Shown here one piece after another: positions 11,831 through 23,359 of a DNA stretch of 64,000 nucleotides (within the stretch, counting starts at the first letter, position 1; each line of letters opens with the position of its first letter). Where the stretch lies: positions 952,001 to 1,016,000 of the forward strand of contig JADANN010000422.1 of the NCBI GenBank assembly GCA_018806985.1, given 5' to 3'. Origin of the DNA: Angiostrongylus vasorum (taxonomy: Eukaryota; Nematoda; Chromadorea; Rhabditida; Metastrongylidae). The translations under genes and the position numbers were made by a program. The notes under the pieces were generated by a model. It was given only the letters and a program-made list of their open reading frames with translations, was not told the DNA's origin and did no database searches.

Positions 11831-11849
11831 AATTTTCAACTATTTTAAA

Positions 11850-12620
11850 CCTCTGCTAGGTACCTGAATTATCCTCTATAGTCAGTGAACACTTTTGGAA
11901 TATGAATGATAAAAATTTCATTTGACTTCATATTCAACGAATCGTACGTCTGAATTTCATTGTGCAGACTGTGGATTGACGTTTTCTGTAATATCGGTGC
12001 ACCATGACTGGTGACTTTTCCTCAGCAAAGTTTTTTTCTTTTCTTTCCAAGGAAATTTTGGGGTAGATAAGGGTAATTTCTCGTAGATAGGGACAAGTTT
12101 GGTTTGAATCGATTGATCGGGAATGAAGCCGTATTTCGAGAGTAAAAGTTGGCAGAAAAAGCAAAGGGTCTTTATAGATCCTTCTTCTTTTTCAGTGCTT
12201 TCAAATATAGACGGAAAATGGAACTGAACTACCACTAATGGGAAAAATATGGTGTGATAACCGCAAGAATGCTCAAAGCAAAGGTCGGAGCCTCAAGAAG
12301 GCTTCAAACCCAGGATTTCCCTTACCAGGTGCTTACATTTTATCCAGCTCACCAACCGAGGCCTTTGCTTAGCCTTTTTCTCCGCCATGTTTTTAATCTG
12401 TCGGTGCTACAGGGACCCGGTAGGGTAGTCGAAGGTCCGAACCACTTCTAAGGTTCCGAGCTTCGCTCATATCTCTGCATCCTTTCGGTTGAATTCCACA
12501 CCGTACCCTGCCGTAAAAAAAAGTTATTAAAGGCTAGAACAATGTGGTGTGATAGTTTTGTAACATTGTCGTCTTCTATTGACGTAGTAACAATCTACAT
12601 GTTTGAGTGCCTGGAAAATA
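11850..12620. other. No gene recognised
   Basis: A minus-strand frame at 11957-12235 is open, but I recognise nothing in it. It does not match exon 3 or 4 of the nearby SXP-like family. Confidence 0.35.
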
Positions 12621-12623
12621 AAA

Positions 12624-12644
12624 GTATCACCTGTATCACCTGTA
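12624..12644 (-). repeat. Short tandem tail of RTE-1
   Basis: About 2.3 copies of the 9-mer GTATCACCT (AGGTGATAC on the element's strand) lie directly after the end of the RTE-1 coding region. RTE elements commonly end in short tandem repeats instead of poly-A. Confidence 0.6.
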
Positions 12645-12988
12645 GTCCCGTCGATCGTCGAGTGACTCGAGCGGGCGCCAGTAAATCTTCCATTTTTTCC
12701 AATTGCGTGCAAGAGTTGCCCTGTGGGTTCTGCTCGCTCTATGGGACTCGTCTAGCATCATATCCTTTTTTCTAGGCTCTTCTTGAAAAACTCTGACTAT
12801 CGGGTTGGTGGTCTTCCTGCAGTACGTTTGACATTCCAAAGAATCCTGTCACTAACGGCTCCTGTCCACCGGTTGTCACTCATACGCATTACGTTTCCGG
12901 CCCACCCCATCTTCGACTGTTTGGCGTACAGAACGCCATCTCTGATTTTTGACCGTTGACGCAGGTCGGAGCTTCGGATCCCATCCCC

Positions 12989-13813
12989 TTACTTATGTAA
13001 AACGGGGTAATCCCTAGCATCGTCCTTTCGACTGCGCGTTCGATAACGCTGAGATCTTTCATCCTGCTTACGCAGCGACCAAGTTTCTGACGCATACGTT
13101 AGTGCAGGAAGTACCGTTGAGTCGAAAAGGTGGGCACGGAGTCGGGTGCTCTTTGTTCTCTTCACTACATCCTCGATACTCTTGAAAGCTCCCCAAGCCG
13201 CTCGTTTCCTTCTGCTCAGCTCTGGAGCTAGGTCGTTCATCATATTGATTTCCCGACCTAGATAGATATAACAGGAGCATTCGGAGATATTCGTTCCGTT
13301 GAGCGTGAATGGAGCATACGAAATCAATCCGTTTCTCATCAAAATAGTTTTTGTGAGAATTAGTCGAAGACCAATCTTTCCACAGGCTTTATCAAAGTCG
13401 GCAAGCATTCGTTCCGCTTGGCTAATATTTGGTGTCACAAGAACGATGTCATCAGCAAAGCGAAGATGGTGTAACTGCCCACCATCGATTTTCACTCCTA
13501 TATTATCCCATTCCAATGTTCGCATGACGTTCTGGAGGGTGGCGGTAAATAATTTTGGCGAGATGGTGTCGTCTTGCCTAACCCCTCTTTTGACATCAAT
13601 GATAATACCGTTGTAGAATGGTGATACCTTGGTTGTGAAATTTCTGTACAGCTCACGAAGACTCTTTATGTACTGAGTAGGGACTCCTTGACTATCAAGG
13701 GCTTTCATGACTGTTCCGATGTGAATTGAATCAAAGGCCCTTTGTAAATCGATGAAAGTGAGAGAGAACGGTCTTTTGTACTGTCGCGATACTTCAATGA
13801 ACCTCGTTATCAT
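12989..13813 (-). pseudogene. RTE-1 reverse transcriptase core
   Basis: A 274-codon frame. It contains LTFIDLQRAFDSI (motif A with its Asp), VRQDDTISPKLFTATLQNVM (motif B region, where the usual VRQGD has an Asp for Gly), LRFADDIVLVTPNI (motif C, FADD), LGREINMMNDLAPELSRRKR and LRAHLFDSTVLPALTYASET. In a live element it would reverse-transcribe the element RNA at the target. It lacks its own N-terminal part, which sits in another frame at 13890-14285. The last 20 or so residues are off frame. Confidence 0.9.
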
Positions 13814-13889
13814 GTGGATGCGGTCAATCGTACTAAATCCTTTTCGAAACCCTGTTAGCTTACATGGCTGTCCTTCGTCCAGTGTTCTG

Positions 13890-14285
13890 TCAATCCCTAT
13901 TTATGATGACTCGAGTGAAAAGTTTGTAGACGACAGACAGCAAGCAGATTGGGCGATAGTTGCCGATAGCATGTAGGTCACTCTTCTTGAACAATAACAC
14001 GGTCTTGCTCGTCTTTCGCTGAGTAAGGACCTTGCATCCAGACAGATACCGTGTGAACAGCCGAGCCAGTGTGTTTACGAGGACTGGCGGAAGGTTCTTC
14101 AGGTGTTCTGATTTTATCCTGTCCGGACCTGGTGCTGTTCGATTTTTCACAGACGAAATGGCATATCGGATTTCGGAAGAGAGAACCGGTGGTGCAACAT
14201 ATCCATCCTCTTTTGTTTCATATGACGGAAGCTGGACGTGGCTATCGAAGAGATCCGGGTAGTATTCGTGAATAATTTTCTCCAT
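13890..14285 (-). pseudogene. RTE-1 reverse transcriptase N-terminal part
   Basis: The frame begins MEKIIHEYYPDLFDSHVQLP and includes NRTAPGPDRIKSEHLKNLPP, RLFTRYLSGCKV and GNYRPICLLSVVYKLFTRVI, the fingers motifs of RTE-clade RT. It should join the 12989-13813 frame, but about 75 bases between them are in a shifted frame. Confidence 0.88.
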
Positions 14286-14768
14286 TGCCTTTCTGGACGC
14301 TGTAACTATTCTATCTCTACGTCGAAGTGCAGTCAGCTTGGTCTTGGAATTGGCGAAGCTTCGGTGGGTTTTGCGAATGCTTTTCCGTCCTCTGCAGCTT
14401 CGACCATTACTGTTTCTCTTCTCTCTTTAAGATCTTCTTTTATCGCCTGTCTGCATTGTTTTGCAAGTTCGGCCGTTAGTTCGCGGTTGCCTGCAGCTCA
14501 TGCGATTCCACGCTGGCGTATCAGCTGGAGTGTTTCTGGAGACAGACGTCGACCAAAGTTGTAAAGATCTCTCCAACTCCAAGGTGGTTTGTGGAGTGTT
14601 CTGAAAATAGCCATGGCAGTAATAAGGGTGGTACTATTTTAATGAAAAGATAAAGAAAAATAGGTTCATCTTCAATGGTTACAGCAGCTAGCTACAACTA
14701 CTTTTTTCATTTTCATAGCACGGATTGACATTTTATAGATATTCCACCGCTCTTTTCATTTGATTCAT

Positions 14769-14779
14769 TCTCTTGCTTC
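14769..14779 (+). repeat. Left target-site duplication of PLE-C
   Basis: TCTCTTGCTTC here is repeated at 15136-15146, bracketing PLE-C. Confidence 0.7.
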
Positions 14780-15135
14780 TCATGTAGGGTGCTGCAGTCG
14801 TCAGCCATTTACGACTCTGAGCGGGTGTTCTTCATCGGTGGAAGACAGGTGAAAAAAGCAGTGGGTTTTTCGAGAAGCCGTAGATCTTGTAATTATTGTC
14901 CAGATTTTCATCTTTCTGTTTGTGCTGTTGAAGAGTTTGACCCAGTAAGTTACGTGTTAGTGTACCCTTCCAGGCTCTGAAGAAGGCGATTCTGCCAAAA
15001 CGCTACGATTGTGTTGTATATGTGTTATTGTATGGAAGTAATCGTATGCTGTTTGACAACCTCGCGATTGCTGAGAAAGAAAACGACGAATTTATAATCC
15101 AACGCCGATGTTAATAGAAAGTCGATCCTGGGAAC
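14780..15135 (+). mobile_element. Penelope-like element PLE-C, 356-bp 3' remnant
   Basis: Only the 3' untranslated part was inserted: it aligns with PLE-B from the TGATGTGGGATGGTGCAGTC region to the GATCCTGGGAAC end. It carries a mutated hammerhead motif at 14971-15008. Flanking 11-bp direct repeats show that this is a complete, severely 5'-truncated insertion. Confidence 0.8.
14971..15008 (+). ncRNA. Decayed hammerhead-like motif in PLE-C
   Basis: CAGGCT, CTGAAGA and AGGCGATTCTGCC are kept, but GAAAC has become AAAAC and the GTC/AGC part is lost (CGCTACG). It should be inactive. Confidence 0.55.
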
Positions 15136-15146
15136 TCTCTTGCTTC
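15136..15146 (+). repeat. Right target-site duplication of PLE-C
   Basis: Second copy of TCTCTTGCTTC, directly after the PLE-C 3' end. Confidence 0.7.
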
Positions 15147-15544
15147 CGTCATCCACAAAGGTGACCGAGTTTGCATATGGGTTTGACTGGAAATTGATAA
15201 CTTCGTCTTCCTTGTGACTGTCGGTAGATGTTTGCTAAATGGGAATCGCTTCGGAATCCTGCGACGTTTTCATCAGAACACTCCCGTTTCTTGATCACAC
15301 GCAGTAGGCGGTTTGGAAGCAGGCAGGTGTTCTTAGAGAACGGTAGCATTTATGCAACATCCTCGGAGAGTTGGGCAGCTTGGTTGGTCCAGTACAGCGT
15401 CAAAGCACGAAATATGCAATTGCTGTGCGACATCCACTTCCCATTCCCCAATAATAGTAATAAGTGTATGCATTAAATATGTATCATCAACCCGAAAATA
15501 CACGAAGCATTTGTCTAGACTGGAAATATGAGGTAGAAGGATAA
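15147..15544. other. No gene recognised
   Basis: Spacer between PLE-C and a SINE-T copy; nothing recognised. Confidence 0.4.
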
Positions 15545-15792
15545 AGGGTAAAGCTCTCGGCGTTGATCAGTCCCTGAGGGATGCGCAACGCGTTCGACTT
15601 AATTAAGACGCTCGAGCTGGCCCACCTATGTATCGAACCAGTGCTGCTATCCTCCCAGAGAAGTCTGGTACCAATTTCCCTACCCCGGAGGGATGGAAGG
15701 CTTGGTGGGCCATATGGGCGGGGATCGATTCCACATGTGTGTTACAGGGCGTCTCCGACCACTGCGCCACACGTGCTCTCCTGTATCTGTAT
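15545..15792 (-). repeat. tRNA-like SINE, SINE-T copy
   Basis: On the minus strand it reads GTGTGGCGCAGTGGTCGGAG (A-box-like) and later GGAATCGATCCCC (B-box-like), then the GCCCACCAAGCC body and a CTCAGGGACTGATC-like end. Other copies lie at 29505, 44545, 51345 and 56385. A non-autonomous element with an internal Pol III promoter is the best explanation. Confidence 0.65.
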
Positions 15793-16070
15793 CTTCTGTG
15801 GGATATCTGTATTTGTGGGGGTATCTTGAAGAAATTGGGTAACGTTTGGCTTATTTTTTATCCTGATTTTCTAATTCATCACGTTTTGTTTCCATGTTAT
15901 TAGCTAGAAGGTGGCAAAAAATTCGTAGGATTTTTTTCCATCAATGCGTGCGTTTCTCATCCCATTCGACCAACTTCGCAAGTTTGCAGAACGGAGTAAA
16001 CAGCACTAGAGATAGCATATTGAACAAGACATTCTTGGGCGCGTACGAGTGAAAAGATAAATCTATTGTA
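15793..16070. other. No feature seen
   Basis: No coding or repeat signal recognised. Confidence 0.35.
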
Positions 16071-16074
16071 AGGA

Positions 16075-16405
16075 TGCTGAGATATTTGCAATGCTCCGAA
16101 CCGCAGGTATCTGCGATGAGGAAAGAACGCGCTATTACCTCTTCCGGGGGGATGAGTCGTTCACCACTACACCATGTGGGTCCTTCGTCCAGCCTGTCTC
16201 CCAGCTAGTTTTCTATTGATCGATGCCATCATCAATCACTCATCAACAGGATTGATGTGCTGTGCTCAAATCGGGATTAGACCCAGTTAAGCTGAGGGTA
16301 TAGTTGAAATTACAATCCGGAGTTTTGCAAATATCTCAGCATCATTACGGTTGTATTCCACATACTGCCTGCTATGAAAAAATTGTGATAGGCAGCAAAT
16401 AAAAA
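16075..16405. repeat. Foldback tRNA-like element
   Basis: The left arm is antisense (GATGCTGAGATATTTGCAAT, then CACCACTACACCATG) and the right end is sense (TCCGGAGTTTTGCAAATATC, then TCAGCATCATTACGG). The two ends therefore form an inverted repeat around the CCCAGTTAAGCTGAGG interior segment. Similar paired copies lie at 23955, 28895, 43190, 52255, 55725 and 59518. Confidence 0.6.
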
Positions 16406-16409
16406 GGCT

Positions 16410-17135
16410 AACTTTGTGAATTTCTTGTTTTGATGCACTGGCGACAGCAGTTAGTTAACAGTCTTATTTAAAATACGTCTCTTTTTAGAGGAGTGCAACC
16501 TGGCTCTGTACACTTCAACACCTCCAAGGGCTTCTTCGTACCCTATTAGATGAGGTGCAAGTGAAACCGTTATCTAATTACTAAAACTCTAAAGAAACTT
16601 GAATGCTGCCGAATTTTTTTGTTCCGCAATTCCGGTTAATTAAAGGGTTGCGCTTCATCTAAAGCCGGTGATTGGTACATGAGAGGAAATTTCCTTGCAA
16701 AGCTCGAAAAAGAAACTCGAATAATATATGAGCCTGGAGTTACCACGACATCACTCTTTAACTTTTTCCATAACCACTCACGAATAAGACTAATTGTTTG
16801 CGAACTTTTCACTTCTAAATGTGCTGCAGGAATCGCTTAATTAGTTGCTTTCAGCCCTAAGGAATGCGTACTGTTACCTCACTCTATTGCTGAGGTGCTC
16901 CTTACGTTAATTAACTCATGAAGAAAATAACCTGATGTGGATCTTCTTCAGCGTGGAAATTGCGGTGTGGTCGGAAGTTGTCGGATGGAAGAAGGTTGGT
17001 ACGTTGCTCACTCAATATCGCAATATAGAATGTTGAGAATTAAATCGTCTTTGGAAGCTGTCCGTGGAACATTAAGTTCACCATGGTATATTTACTACAG
17101 CTAGCATTTCGTACATTTTCTACGGAAAAAGTGGG
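16410..17135. other. No gene recognised
   Basis: Unique-looking AT-rich sequence; nothing recognised. Confidence 0.4.
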
Positions 17136-17140
17136 AATGT

Positions 17141-17335
17141 GTTGAGCAGCCTTGTTGTCATTTTGGATGTATGAGGTTTTTTGAAGTTAGAGTGTTTGTC
17201 TCGTTGCAGTGAAGAGATATGTTTGAGCAGCACTGATGTACTTTTGGAGGCATAGTCCACTGATGTTAGAATGTTTGTCTTGTTTTACTGTAGAGATATG
17301 GTTGAGCAGCTTTGTTGTTTGGAGAGTGGATTTTT
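17141..17335 (+). repeat. Degenerate 80-bp tandem repeat, about 2.4 units
   Basis: Units start at 17141, 17221 and 17300, each with GTTGAGCAGC or GTTTGAGCAGC at the start and AGAGATAT at the end. The middle of each unit has AGAGTGTTTGTCT or AGAATGTTTGTCT. It is non-coding by appearance. Confidence 0.6.
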
Positions 17336-17541
17336 CTAATATTAAAAGGTTTATCTTTTTTTTTGCCATTTTTAGCTAACTAGGCCAGTAATGTGGGCTG
17401 GAAATTAAGTTCAAGATCAGGATCTCCACGTTATTGTTTGCTGTATTTGGTGCCTCATCATGAGTGCGATCGTGCTTGCTGCTGCAACTATGCTAGAAAA
17501 ATGCCTTATGCTTTGTTCCCCCAAATTCAGTCATCTTCAGA

Positions 17542-17652
17542 CGAAATGCTCAAATGATATTCCGATTGAGCACGTCTAGGCAATCCCAACAGGAAGTTGT
17601 CGTAGTGATGTCCATGATGGCCTCCATGAGAATGCCAATGGTGTTTGGTGTC
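17542..17652 (-). pseudogene. Relic of SXP/RAL-2-like exon 2
   Basis: After an acceptor-like TTTCCAG the minus strand reads DTKHHWHSHGGHHGHHYDNF, then LLGLPRRAQSEYH. This matches exon 2 of the intact paralog (DSDYTGHSHGGRQGFSHDDF, then LAGLSRKAIAEYT). A normal CAG|GT donor is missing at the expected place and the frame runs to a stop shortly after. No signal-peptide exon was found upstream; a tRNA-like repeat sits where it should be (17775-17955). It probably belongs to the same dead gene as the Gly-rich tail at 11157-11830. Confidence 0.55.
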
Positions 17653-17774
17653 CTGGAAACAACCGTCAACATTTCGGTTTGTTCTAAATACGAAAGCAAG
17701 AAAGTTCACTGTGGTTAATATCAGAGATTTACAACGTTTACTTTTTATTTTCTGCCTTCTATAATTTTTATGGC

Positions 17775-17955
17775 AGGGTATTAAGCGAGATACAACCACA
17801 ATATTGCTGAGATATTAGCAAAACTCACGCGTCTGCGGTGGGGAACGAACGCACTATTGTCTTTTCTGGGGAGTAACGCGCTCACCACCACACCATGCGG
17901 ATCCTTCGTATCGCTAGTTCTATCGATTTCTGCCATCAGCAATCGCGCAAATATC
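17775..17955 (-). repeat. tRNA-like foldback-family arm
   Basis: Antisense copy: TTGCTGAGATATTAGCAAAA, GGGGAACGAACGC, CACCACACCATGCGGATCCT. It is the same unit as at 45090 and 58895. Confidence 0.6.
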
Positions 17956-19779
17956 AGAGATTTATTTGCACGTTTCTCACAAAACATCTTCCAATTAAGG
18001 TTTTCAAACCCAAAAATAAGCCTATGTTATCAAATTGGTCGCGAAGAGTTATCCTTTCTGAATTGTGGAACTAACAAGAATTTGTACAGCTCGTAGAGTT
18101 TGTGGCCTCATCGAACATTCTTGGCCATGAAGAAAATCTCTTTTAAATAACTACCGGAACATGTCAGGTTTTCAACCGTGTTATTATGATGAAGATGAAA
18201 TATCTTTTATACAACTAGAATGCTTCAAATCAATAAGATCGAGCCCTCTTTAAGGTGACAATTGGAGGCTTCAGCGCAGATTTGCTCAAGAAGTAGACTG
18301 ATGAACTTTATCATTTCATCCAAGGGAACTATTAGAAAAGACTGCGTTCGAGACATTACTACTGAACTGGTGTTAAACAGAAATCTTTAGCCACATACAG
18401 CATTCTTCTTGGTTAAGTCTTCGAGCAAGTTCATGAACTTCTCCACTAACACGTATACTACTTCAACAAACTAAGTGCTGTCTCCAAGATTGCCCCCTTA
18501 TTTCCGAATCACAAATCGGAGTTGATTCTAATGCATCTGTTTTTTTCTAGAACAAAAGAATGTATTCTGGAACCTGGACTTCTTACGAACTTTGAAACCT
18601 CTGTCAAGGAATAACTGTGAGGAACAGATGGCGTAATTCCATTTTCCCTAGATGACCGGGGTTAAACGTGCAGACGAAGAGCACCTACAAGTTTGTTTTA
18701 AACAAGTAATGCTAATCTACACTTTGAATAACAATACTTTTCTTGATAGTTGACTTGTTTACAGACTGACTTCACCGTCCCAAAGAACTGGAACACTCGA
18801 TTGACAAGTACTGGCGTCAACAGGATGCCAGTCCACAAAGTATCGCGAATTTTGCTAGTAATATTTCCACGCTGTGAGCGGTAAGTTCGACGATTATTAA
18901 CTTTTTCTCTGGAGTTTAAATTCTCCATACTTTTTATTGGAACAAATCGTTTGTGGATTAGATATTACGAAATATTAGTAAAACACTTTCAACTAAATAC
19001 ACACCATTCAATCAGGAACAACGGATGAAACTGATGCTTAGGAATAGTTCTGCTCGAACTACCGTAATAAATTGGTAGCTGAAACCGTTGCAGGTTAAGA
19101 CGTACGGTCAACACATTAATTCTATACATCATAGGAATCCTAAAGTCATCCTACGCTACATAAACATCAGAAGTATAAAACGCTTTTTTCCTTATCGAAA
19201 TGATGTAAGCGGCAGGAAACACAGTCATTATAGTCCCGTACACTACAAACAAGGTCCTGGTCCTACCCCCGCTCGAGCCCACACGGTCATCGACCACGCT
19301 GGGATTGTGGAATTGATACCTAACTTGTCTGAGATCGGCTGTTATCTTTCCAGCCAGAAAAGATGAAGCCTGTCTTTGAAGGTGATCTGGGACGCCGAAG
19401 CACGGCTATCCCGAGTTTTGGAGAATCGATCCAACTAGCCTTCACCGAAATTGATAAAAAGACCAAAATCCTCAAGAACATGAACGCAGATTTAGTAATT
19501 TTAGTGGATTATGGAAGAATGGACATGAATCAAGGCGAATGTTAAAAGTGTGGTATTAGCACTATATTTAAGGCCGGGTTGTTTAAAATCAAAAAAACAA
19601 AATCATAACGGAAAACGTATTAACACATATGGTTTCCTAAATGTCCCCAAGATCGTTTTTATAGCAGCCGTTCTGCCTAGGCGTGTATTTTATCCATCTA
19701 TGTGGGCTTTTTAGCCCTAGAATTTTCACATGCAAATTGGATCGAAGCTTGCCCACGAGTGTACTTGCGTACCTACGTA
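17956..19779. other. No gene recognised
   Basis: Open frames at 18698-18928 (minus, with KIRDTLWTGILLTPVLVNRV) and 19088-19545 (plus) look mildly protein-like, but I cannot assign a family or a splice structure. They could be unannotated exons. Confidence 0.3.
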
Positions 19780-20415
19780 TTTGCATGCATGTAATGTATG
19801 TATGTATTGTACGTATGTAATGTACCTATGTATTGTGTGTATGTAATGGATGAATAAACGGATGGATTCATGCATGCATAGATGGATAGAAGATGTATGG
19901 TTGCATGGACCGATGGGTGTATGGATGAATGTATGGATGCATTTATGGATAGTTGTGTAGATGTACGGAGTGATGTGTGGATGGATGGATGGATCTATGG
20001 ATGGATGGGATGTGTAGATGGATGTGTGGATATATGGATGGATGTATGGATCTATGGATGGATGGGATGTGTAGATGGATGTGTGGATGTATGGACCTCT
20101 AGATGGATGTATGTAGGTGTAGATGGATGGATGGACGGTTGTGTGGATGTATGGATGGACATATGGATGGATGGATATATGGATGGATGGATTTATGGAT
20201 GTCTGGATGTATGTATGGATATATGGTTGTATGGATGGATTTATGGATCTGCGGATGGATGGATGTGTGGATGGATGAGTGTATGGATGGATAGATGTAT
20301 GTATGGATGGATGTATGTATGCGTGTATGTATTTACGCATATACCTAAGCATGTATGCATGCATGCATTTATTTATGTATATATGCCTGTACGTATCTAT
20401 GTATTTATGTAGTTG
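19780..20415. repeat. Long ATGG-type microsatellite/minisatellite
   Basis: About 630 bp built from ATGG, TGGATG, ATGT and GTAT tetranucleotide variants. Because the 4-bp unit translates without stops, it is open on both strands: WMDGWM-type repeats on plus (19882-20412) and [12 protein letters not shown] repeats on minus (19726-20442). I treat both frames as artefacts of the repeat, not genes. Confidence 0.85.
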
Positions 20416-21420
20416 TACGCCCAAGTATGTATGCAAGCGCATGTGTTTGTTTGATTGATCTTGTTTGTGTGCGTCTTATCAAGTAGATAGATTTATCAGT
20501 GTCGTCTAGTTACTAAATAGAATTACTCTAACAGTGTCATCCTTCTTATTCTTCAACTTGTTCATCACGCATGTCCATCGCAATTCTAGCGAACTAAGCA
20601 CGGAGAGCCTTGCAGAAGATCCGCCTAGAATTAGTAAAGACGAACGAACAGCTCACAATTTCCTCAACATAAACTTGATAGCATCAAATCACAAACGGGA
20701 AGATCTTCGATGTCATTGATGAGGTTCGGTTGTGAAATACATGTTTCGGTGTTGCCTACTCGAATGACTGAAATTATTGATGATCAATAAATTTTGGACA
20801 ATGAAGACGATTATGTCGAAACGGTGATATTTGTGCCCTTCATCATTCTGTTGACTTCTGTTCTTCATTATTTTCACTAAATAGCGTATTGAAGAAGTCG
20901 GATAACACATTTATGCTGCAATGCTAAGGATTTATAGCACAACTGCTTATTGCCACCCGAACGCGCTTCTAATCATAGCATAAATTCTTCTGTTTCTAAC
21001 AATTTCGTTGAACAATTTCTTATGTTACCGAAATGAAACGAGTGTTAAACGAAAAGTAAACGACAAACAGAAAGGAGTGTATTCTGTCGTTGTACACAAG
21101 TTCACAACCACTTGTATTCATATATTTGTGGAAAAACCAAGTAAGTACTAGCAAATCGAGTTTTTAGATGTATGAGCATAGGAAGCCTTTGCTTTCGCTT
21201 CCTTAGAAGGTGCATCCTTAATCTCCAATCATCAAAAGTACAGAAGAACTTAACTTTTGCTTCCACTTCTTGTTGCTCTCTCTTTGTTCTTAGTGTATCT
21301 TCATAAAGAGCTAGTCTTCACAAAGAATCGTGCAATAATTACCTCACATTTCCCATTGATTTGGTGCTGATGGTTTTGTAAGACTTTTTTTCCCGATACG
21401 TCTGTACACACATACCCCCT
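20416..21420. other. No gene recognised
   Basis: Nothing recognised; only short chance frames. Confidence 0.4.
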
Positions 21421-21625
21421 CCCAACGGTTTACCGCCTCATCGTGGCTGGGAGGTGTTCATGGGTGTCCGGCTGCGATGTACGGCGGAGGATTCATTGTC
21501 TCCCAAGCTGAAGAGACCGGCGTTCCCATTAGGAAACTCAGCTAAGGGAAGACCACTGTCAGGATCCAACACTGTCCAGGTATCAAACTGGTCGCATCGT
21601 AGCAAATTGCTCTGCCACCAAACCC
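21421..21625 (+). repeat. RTE-tailed SINE-like repeat (SINE-R), truncated copy
   Basis: Starts at CCCAACGGTTTACCGCCTCA and follows the family consensus to the TGGTCGCATCG region, then stops. The RTE-like 3' end present in other copies is missing. Confidence 0.7.
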
Positions 21626-21639
21626 ATCTGAACACGATT

Positions 21640-23340
21640 CATAGCATCACGAGATGATGGTGAAACAATTTGTAGCTATCTACGGTAATATTCATGACAT
21701 TTCCTTCCGTAGTCTATGTGTGAGGAACTACAATGAAAATGCAAGGAAATGCCTCCGTTCTTTAGTAGCCATTATTTTCTGAGATAAGGAATGTGTAAAA
21801 ATAACGAAACTAGATAAATCAGTCAAATACTGGAAAAATATTATGTTCTGCTCCACTGCGAACGGTTCAATCACATGGATAGCAGTTACATTACAAACTA
21901 AAACATCATGTTTCTGTGTAGATCATTGCAATGGAACTTTTCATTGATTCCGATATCAAAGTAGAGAGGATCACTTGGCAAGAAATCAACGTGCTTCTCT
22001 TTCCTTCCTCTCGCTCCTCAGGTCATTCAAACGTGTTTAAGAAATTTACAAACACGATAATTCTGCTAACTCTATCAAAACTATATAGCAAAAATATGCA
22101 TTACAGTACACCGCTAAGTGCTCATACAAGCACTGCGGAAAGTTCCTATAAATGATTTTCCATAAATTCTCATTTTAAAGCGAATTTGGAAATGTTTGGC
22201 GAGTCGCCTAACCTTAGTGAAATAGATTAATTTTTAACAGATACCTATATTTTTTAGTGGTCGGGGAAAAAGATGATTCGAAGCAAAGACGAAAAGAGGT
22301 AGTGGATGAATTGCTCAGCTCCAAGTTAATATACGTTCTCAAGTATAATAGAGTTCAAGCACTTGTGTTTTATGTTGTAATTCCATGGGTCTTCTCGTAG
22401 CATCGGCTCACTAATGCAGACTCACTTTATAACAGTTCATGCAAAAAAACAGGTAAACACTAAGAAAAGTGATTCTTACGATGTCATGTTAAGAAATCCT
22501 ACTCTTATTTCAACTCTACGCAGCGTTCTACTTATATTTCTCAGAATGTAGATTTTTAGAACATTATCACCAGGCCTTTTCAACCCTTAGTTCGGAAAAA
22601 GGCAAGAGATATATGTAGGCCGTAAATCCATGAACTATGATAGATATTGTGAATTTCTTTCATCGGAGAGTGTGTTAGACGTAGGATATCGAATACCTTA
22701 CTCTCAAGAAGTTCCACTCTCGGAAAGAGTTCCACTGGAATGACCATGATGTCAGCGACGCGTTGTCGTTTAAATAATTCGTTTGTCTCTCGATCCTTAA
22801 TAAAATTGTTTAGTGTTTAATCGATTAGACGATAAAATAAGTGGATGGAACAATTCAGAATTTATTTCCTAATAGAACTGAGTACACGTTTAAATACTGA
22901 ACATGGGCCGTTCATAAGGCCGTGCATCGACCAATGACAAACCTCCCCCCCCATGTTCGGGAAACTAGTTTCAGATTTCTCTGAAAGCTCACTGCAAACC
23001 ACTAAGGTTGTTGGCTGTCTGTTTTTACAAAAGTGGGAAAGATATAGCATAGTTATCCTGTTTTCAGAAAAAAACCCACTCAATCATCTTTCAGAGACAA
23101 TCATAAGCAAGTTTTGAAAAAAACGATTCCTTTACCTTTGGCGCAAAAAAATAACTAACTAAGCTCATACGAGGTCGAGCTCAGCATGTCTCGAATGATC
23201 CAGTGGAGTGTAGCACCGCTTCACTGAGCTGACTTCACTCGGAACTGGCCTTTTATAAAGAATGGTTGGAGAATAATTATTTACTGATAATAATTTCTTT
23301 TCGTAAAAACAATCGACCTTGAAGCGGTCGGTATTGTATT
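21640..23340. other. No gene recognised
   Basis: 1.7 kb of AT-rich sequence with no recognisable gene or repeat. Short open frames only. Confidence 0.4.
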
Positions 23341-23359
23341 GGTGATGCAAAAGAAGCTA

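Larger units (their letters stand above)
12624..14620 (-). mobile_element. RTE-type non-LTR retrotransposon, family RTE-1
   Basis: The best-preserved RTE copy, on the minus strand and lacking the endonuclease (5'-truncated). In order: a linker with ELAKQCRQAIKEDLKERRE (about 14400-14480), the RT N-terminal half (13890-14285), the RT core (12989-13813) and the C-terminal region (about 12640-12990, RWTGAVSDRILWNVKRT, then WKIYWRPLESLDD). Frames are interrupted between these blocks, so it is dead or badly assembled. It ends in the 9-bp tandem tail. It separates two relics of the same SXP-like gene. Confidence 0.88.

Noticed and set aside
11141..11848. 235-codon plus-strand frame rich in Leu, Cys and Pro
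   Set aside because: It is the reverse strand of a Gly-rich 21-bp repeat that matches the tail of SXP-like paralogs on the minus strand; the repeat keeps several frames open.
18698..18928. Possible conserved exon with KIRDTLWTGILLTPVLVNRV
   Set aside because: Looks protein-like, but no family recognised and no flanking exons found; kept only as a note.
19726..20442. 238-codon minus-strand His/Ile/Tyr-rich frame and its 176-codon plus-strand partner
   Set aside because: Direct translation of a tetranucleotide repeat; no start context, splice sites or domain.
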